Of a stretch of DNA of 8,636 nt, positions 7,294-8,636 are shown piece after piece (positions within the stretch are counted from its first letter, which is position 1; every line of letters starts with the position of its first letter). A program made the translations under genes and the position numbers. Source of the DNA: an uncultured Lachnospiraceae bacterium (lineage in GTDB: Bacteria > Bacillota > Clostridia > Lachnospirales > Lachnospiraceae); assembly GCA_902782655.1 (NCBI GenBank), contig CACZNY010000395.1, forward strand, positions 1-8,636, written 5' to 3'. The notes under the pieces are model-generated. The model saw nothing but the letters and a program-made list of their open reading frames with translations, had not been told where the DNA came from and ran no database searches.

Positions 7294-7953
7294 TTGGAGG
7301 ACTGGGAGTTCTTTTTGCGAAAGGCAATCTTTTCGGACTTCCTGAGGGACAGGCATCGCGATGCTCAGGAGAAGATGAGCGAGCTTATCATCAGGAAGAA
7401 CGGGGGAAAGCTCTACCGTTATCGTCCGTTGGATGATGCCGAGGTAGAGCTCATTCGTAATGGTAATATTTATTTCTGCAGGGCAGTAAGATTCGAGGGC
7501 GCGGGCGACGTGGTAATGAGATTCCGCAGCTATCTTTCCTGTTTCACGGATGATCTGAAAAGCGAAGCTATGTGGTATAAGTATGCGGATCAAAGCGCCG
7601 GCATGTGCCTGGAGTATAATTTTGAGGACATGCAGAAATTTGCCGAAAAGAATGATCTGGTTCTTTTACCCGTGATATACGATGACGATGAACATGAGGA
7701 GTATGCCGGAACAGTGGGTAATGTGCTTTCCATGATGACCAAGAGTACAGATGCTGCGGCTGAGTTTGAGTGGAGGCTTTGGAAGTATGACAAGATGAGC
7801 TCCGACATAGGTAAGATCCTTTCGGGAGTGCATCCAAGGAAGATACATATAGGAGAGATGGCAAGCCTTGATTCGGTGGTGAGCCGTGAGCTTTCAAGAA
7901 TATGCGAGGAAAAAGATATTGAGATCCAGATCAAGGAAAGGAGTTTATTCTGA
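7294..7953 (+). CDS. DUF2971-like protein of unknown function (short form)
   Basis: This gene encodes 219 residues if read from TTG at 7294. A shorter reading from the ATG at 7375 would give 192 residues. It matches the general plan of DUF2971 proteins: an N-terminal amphipathic segment beginning DWEFFLRKAIF (3-13), then LYRYR (40-44), IYF (59-61), a CF pair (83-84), MWYKYA (93-98) followed by GMCLEY, an EFEWR motif (157-161), and KIHIGE near residue 183-188. The N-terminal W-x-x-x-L segment is usual before the LYxYR motif in this family, as I recall it, which argues for the upstream start over 7375. The family's usual NDPFD motif after IYF is degenerate here (FEGAGDV), and the stretch from there to CF is much shorter than normal, so the protein is smaller than typical members of about 250-330 residues. 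No signal peptide or membrane helix is seen. The biochemical role of the family is not established. It follows the HypB-like gene by 21 nt and precedes the next gene by 2 nt, so co-transcription is likely. Confidence 0.72.
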   Translation: MEDWEFFLRKAIFSDFLRDRHRDAQEKMSELIIRKNGGKLYRYRPLDDAEVELIRNGNIYFCRAVRFEGAGDVVMRFRSYLSCFTDDLKSEAMWYKYADQSAGMCLEYNFEDMQKFAEKNDLVLLPVIYDDDEHEEYAGTVGNVLSMMTKSTDAAAEFEWRLWKYDKMSSDIGKILSGVHPRKIHIGEMASLDSVVSRELSRICEEKDIEIQIKERSLF

Positions 7954-7955
7954 AC

Positions 7956-8636
7956 ATGGCAGATGGAATAACCCTGCTCATTATGGCTGCCGGTATGGGA
8001 AGCCGGTACGGCGGGATGAAGCAGATAGATCATGTGGATGAGGAAGGAGACAAGATCATAGATTTTTCAATCTATGATGCCGTACAGGCAGGCTTTGACC
8101 GGGTCATATTTGTAATTAAGCGGGAGAATCTTGAGATTTTCCGGAAGGAAATAGGGGACAGGCTTGACGGCCATATAAAGACAGAGTATGCATTCCAGGC
8201 TCTGGAGGATATTCCGGAGGGATTCTCGGTGCCGGGGGGAAGGGAAAAACCCTGGGGAACTGCCCATGCGGTGCTTTCTGCAAGGGATAAGATAAAAGGA
8301 GCCTTTGCCGTGATAAATGCAGATGATTTTTACGGACGTGATGCATTCAGGCAGGCTTATGATTTTCTTTCCGGTACCACAGACGGGCATTATGCCATGG
8401 TGGCTTACGAGCTTAGAAATACTCTGACCGACAACGGTACGGTGTCGAGGGGCATTTGTTCAGTTTCCTCCGAGCAGCTTTTGGAGGAAGTCGTAGAGCG
8501 GACAAAGATAAGGAAGGCCGGAACAGGTGCAGAATATACGGAGGATGACGGGAAAACCTGGACAGCTCTTTCCGGAGACTCGGCAACAAGCATGAACTTT
8601 TGGTGCTTTTCCTCTGACTTCATGGGAAGGATAGGG
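7956..8636 (+). CDS. Sugar-phosphate nucleotidyltransferase-like protein (3' end beyond window)
   Basis: The reading frame is open from the ATG at 7956 to the window end, giving the first 227 residues; members of this family are usually about 300 long, so the gene is incomplete here. It has a nucleotidyltransferase (GT-A-like) fold signature. The nucleotide-binding loop is AAGMGSRYGG (11-20) with Lys22, a KPWGTAHAVL segment (98-107) corresponds to the base- and sugar-contacting loop of such enzymes, and NADDFYG (121-127) carries the metal-binding acidic residues. A later MNFW (213-216) fits the sugar-binding region. Such enzymes couple NTP with a phosphorylated sugar or alcohol to form an activated nucleotide product. 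The substrate cannot be read from this sequence, and it does not look like GlgC (ADP-glucose synthesis) despite the nearby debranching gene. AAAGGAG at 7937-7943 lies 12 nt before the ATG, a rather long spacing. The start is only 2 nt after the preceding stop codon, so translation is probably coupled. Confidence 0.82.
   Translation, partial: MADGITLLIMAAGMGSRYGGMKQIDHVDEEGDKIIDFSIYDAVQAGFDRVIFVIKRENLEIFRKEIGDRLDGHIKTEYAFQALEDIPEGFSVPGGREKPWGTAHAVLSARDKIKGAFAVINADDFYGRDAFRQAYDFLSGTTDGHYAMVAYELRNTLTDNGTVSRGICSVSSEQLLEEVVERTKIRKAGTGAEYTEDDGKTWTALSGDSATSMNFWCFSSDFMGRIG

Noticed and set aside
8067..8623. Three - strand open frames in the last 570 bases
   Set aside because: They are antisense to the nucleotidyltransferase reading frame, which runs without a stop to the window end and carries clear family motifs.

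Overview
The window looks like a chromosomal segment of a Gram-positive anaerobe of the Clostridia, most likely a gut or rumen member of the Lachnospiraceae. This rests on strong AGGAGG-type ribosome binding sites, heavy use of ATA (Ile) and AGA/AGG (Arg) codons, moderate GC content, an FtsH with an Asn/Gly-rich N-terminus, and a GH120 xylosidase of the Thermoanaerobacterium type. The family assignment is an inference from style and gene content, not from a marker gene. All six recognisable genes lie on the + strand.

Layout. (1) Positions 1-143 hold no assignable gene, only a short inverted repeat and the ribosome binding site of the first gene. (2) 144-2150 encodes an intracellular GH120 beta-xylosidase. 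(3) 2151-2267 is an intergenic gap holding a good sigma-A-type promoter whose -10 box ends only 9 nt before the next ATG. (4) 2268-8636 reads as one tightly packed transcription unit: ftsH (membrane AAA+ zinc protease), a GlgX-type glycogen debranching enzyme overlapping ftsH by 8 nt, a HypB-like nickel-chaperone GTPase, a short DUF2971-like protein starting at TTG, and a sugar-nucleotidyltransferase-like gene cut off by the window end. I found no terminator between 2268 and 8636, and the spacings are -8, 30, 21 and 2 nt.

How they fit together. The xylosidase would finish cytoplasmic breakdown of imported xylo-oligosaccharides, and the debranching enzyme trims alpha-1,6 branches of glycogen or limit dextrins, so the carbohydrate theme is clear. 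The other genes (membrane protein quality control, nickel insertion, DUF2971, nucleotidyltransferase) do not form an obvious pathway with it.

I see no mobile element, CRISPR array, RNA gene or clear-cut novel system. The most interesting points are a candidate leaderless ftsH transcript, a HypB homologue with no hydrogenase or urease partner in sight, and a shortened DUF2971 protein embedded in a housekeeping operon.
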